A DNA stretch of 5,803 bases, taken from Candidatus Thorarchaeota archaeon. Lineage in GTDB: Archaea; Asgardarchaeota; Thorarchaeia; Thorarchaeales; Thorarchaeaceae. How positions within the stretch are numbered: the first letter of the stretch is position 1; every line of letters begins with the position of its first letter. A program made the translations under genes and the position numbers. The notes beneath the pieces were generated by a model. It was not told the origin of the DNA. It did not search any database and saw only the letters and a program-made list of their open reading frames with translations. Shown here piece after piece: positions 5,443 through 5,803 of this stretch. The DNA lies in the NCBI GenBank assembly GCA_029855925.1, contig JAGSHP010000399.1:1-5803 (forward strand), written 5' to 3'.

Positions 5443-5803
5443 ATGCCTCGGCCAAAACCAAAGACCAAGATAGAGAATGTTGTTGCATCGGTCATTCTAA
5501 ACCAGCGTTTGGACCTCGACGAGATTGCGGCGACCATGCCAAACGTTGAGTTTGATCCGGAACAGTTTCCGGGTCTTGTATACCGTCTCAAGAAGCCCAA
5601 GACTGCCACACTGATCTTCAACAGCGGGAAGATGGTATGTACTGGTGCGAAGTCCGAGAAGGAAGCACGACGCGCAGTGCACAAGATTGTGAAGAATATT
5701 CGTGAAGCGGGAATTGAGATTAGTGGTCGTCCCATCATCGTGGTTCAGAACATTGTGGCCAGTGCCAGCCTTGGTGCCGAACTCAATCTAGAGCTGGCTG
5801 CCA
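5443..5803 (+). CDS. tbp: TATA-box-binding protein, N-terminal part (3' end outside window)
   Basis: TBP is the general transcription factor that bends the TATA box and recruits TFB and RNA polymerase. The 120 residues visible include a short basic leader (MPRPKPK), all of the first TBP repeat (about 10-97) and the start of the second (from about 100). Diagnostic motifs are NVVASV (12-17), FPGLVYRLKKPKTA (42-55), LIFNSGKMVCTGAKS (57-71), and QNIVASASLG (102-111), where the second repeat begins. F42 and F59 match the phenylalanines that wedge into the minor groove at one end of the TATA box. An archaeal TBP is about 180-200 residues, so roughly 60-80 residues are missing beyond the window. The ATG at 5443 is supported by an SD-like AGGTG and by three upstream TATA-like elements. 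Nothing suggests a duplicated or degenerate copy. Confidence 0.96.
   Translation, partial: MPRPKPKTKIENVVASVILNQRLDLDEIAATMPNVEFDPEQFPGLVYRLKKPKTATLIFNSGKMVCTGAKSEKEARRAVHKIVKNIREAGIEISGRPIIVVQNIVASASLGAELNLELAA

Noticed and set aside
5189..5488. A 99-codon minus-strand open frame upstream of and overlapping the start of tbp
   Set aside because: It begins inside the tbp coding sequence, covers the tbp promoter in antisense, and has a random, Cys/His/Gln-rich composition with no motif.
1..5803. CRISPR array, tRNA/rRNA gene, insertion sequence or a defence system
   Set aside because: I found no regularly spaced repeats, cloverleaf sequence, transposase or known defence-protein motif on either strand.

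Overview
The window looks archaeal. It contains the 5' part of a TATA-binding protein gene with a textbook archaeal/eukaryotic TBP core, TATA-box promoters instead of bacterial -35/-10 elements, and a large secreted protein made of Ig-like beta-sandwich repeats that is dense in N-glycosylation sequons. The repeat style (a 'W-x-A-T-D-D ... Y-x-I-T' core) and a LolD/FtsX-type transporter resemble what I associate with Asgard archaea, especially Thorarchaeota-like genomes. That placement is an inference from style; only 'archaeon' is well supported.

Layout. Positions 2-472 (+) hold the C-terminal end of an FtsX/MacB-type permease cut by the window edge. Six bases later, 479-1378 (+) encodes its partner ATPase of the LolD class, which carries an extra C-terminal domain that reads as an AbrB/SpoVT swapped-hairpin domain. 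A small two-helix membrane protein follows at 1559-1816 (+), perhaps from its own leaderless promoter. A hairpin followed on the minus strand by a T-rich tract separates it from the convergent minus-strand genes. Two of these are tandem: an alpha/beta hydrolase of the monoacylglycerol-lipase type (4696 to 3857), then a 630-residue membrane-anchored surface protein (3755 to 1863) with its own probable promoter. Beyond them lies an AT-rich stretch containing a broken minus-strand gene (5183 to 4870). A single missing base in a 5-base homopolymer, inside a perfect 8-bp inverted repeat, splits a 104-residue protein of unknown function. The window ends with the start of tbp (5443 onward, +), preceded by three TATA-like elements.

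Functionally, the left part is an envelope transport module. The surface protein also belongs to the cell envelope, and the hydrolase may act on lipids or esters. TBP is the general transcription factor and is probably unrelated to its neighbours. The most unusual items are the ABC ATPase-AbrB fusion, the homopolymer frameshift within a hairpin, and the cluster of TATA elements in front of the gene for the TATA-binding protein itself. I saw no CRISPR array, tRNA, rRNA, insertion sequence or attachment site.
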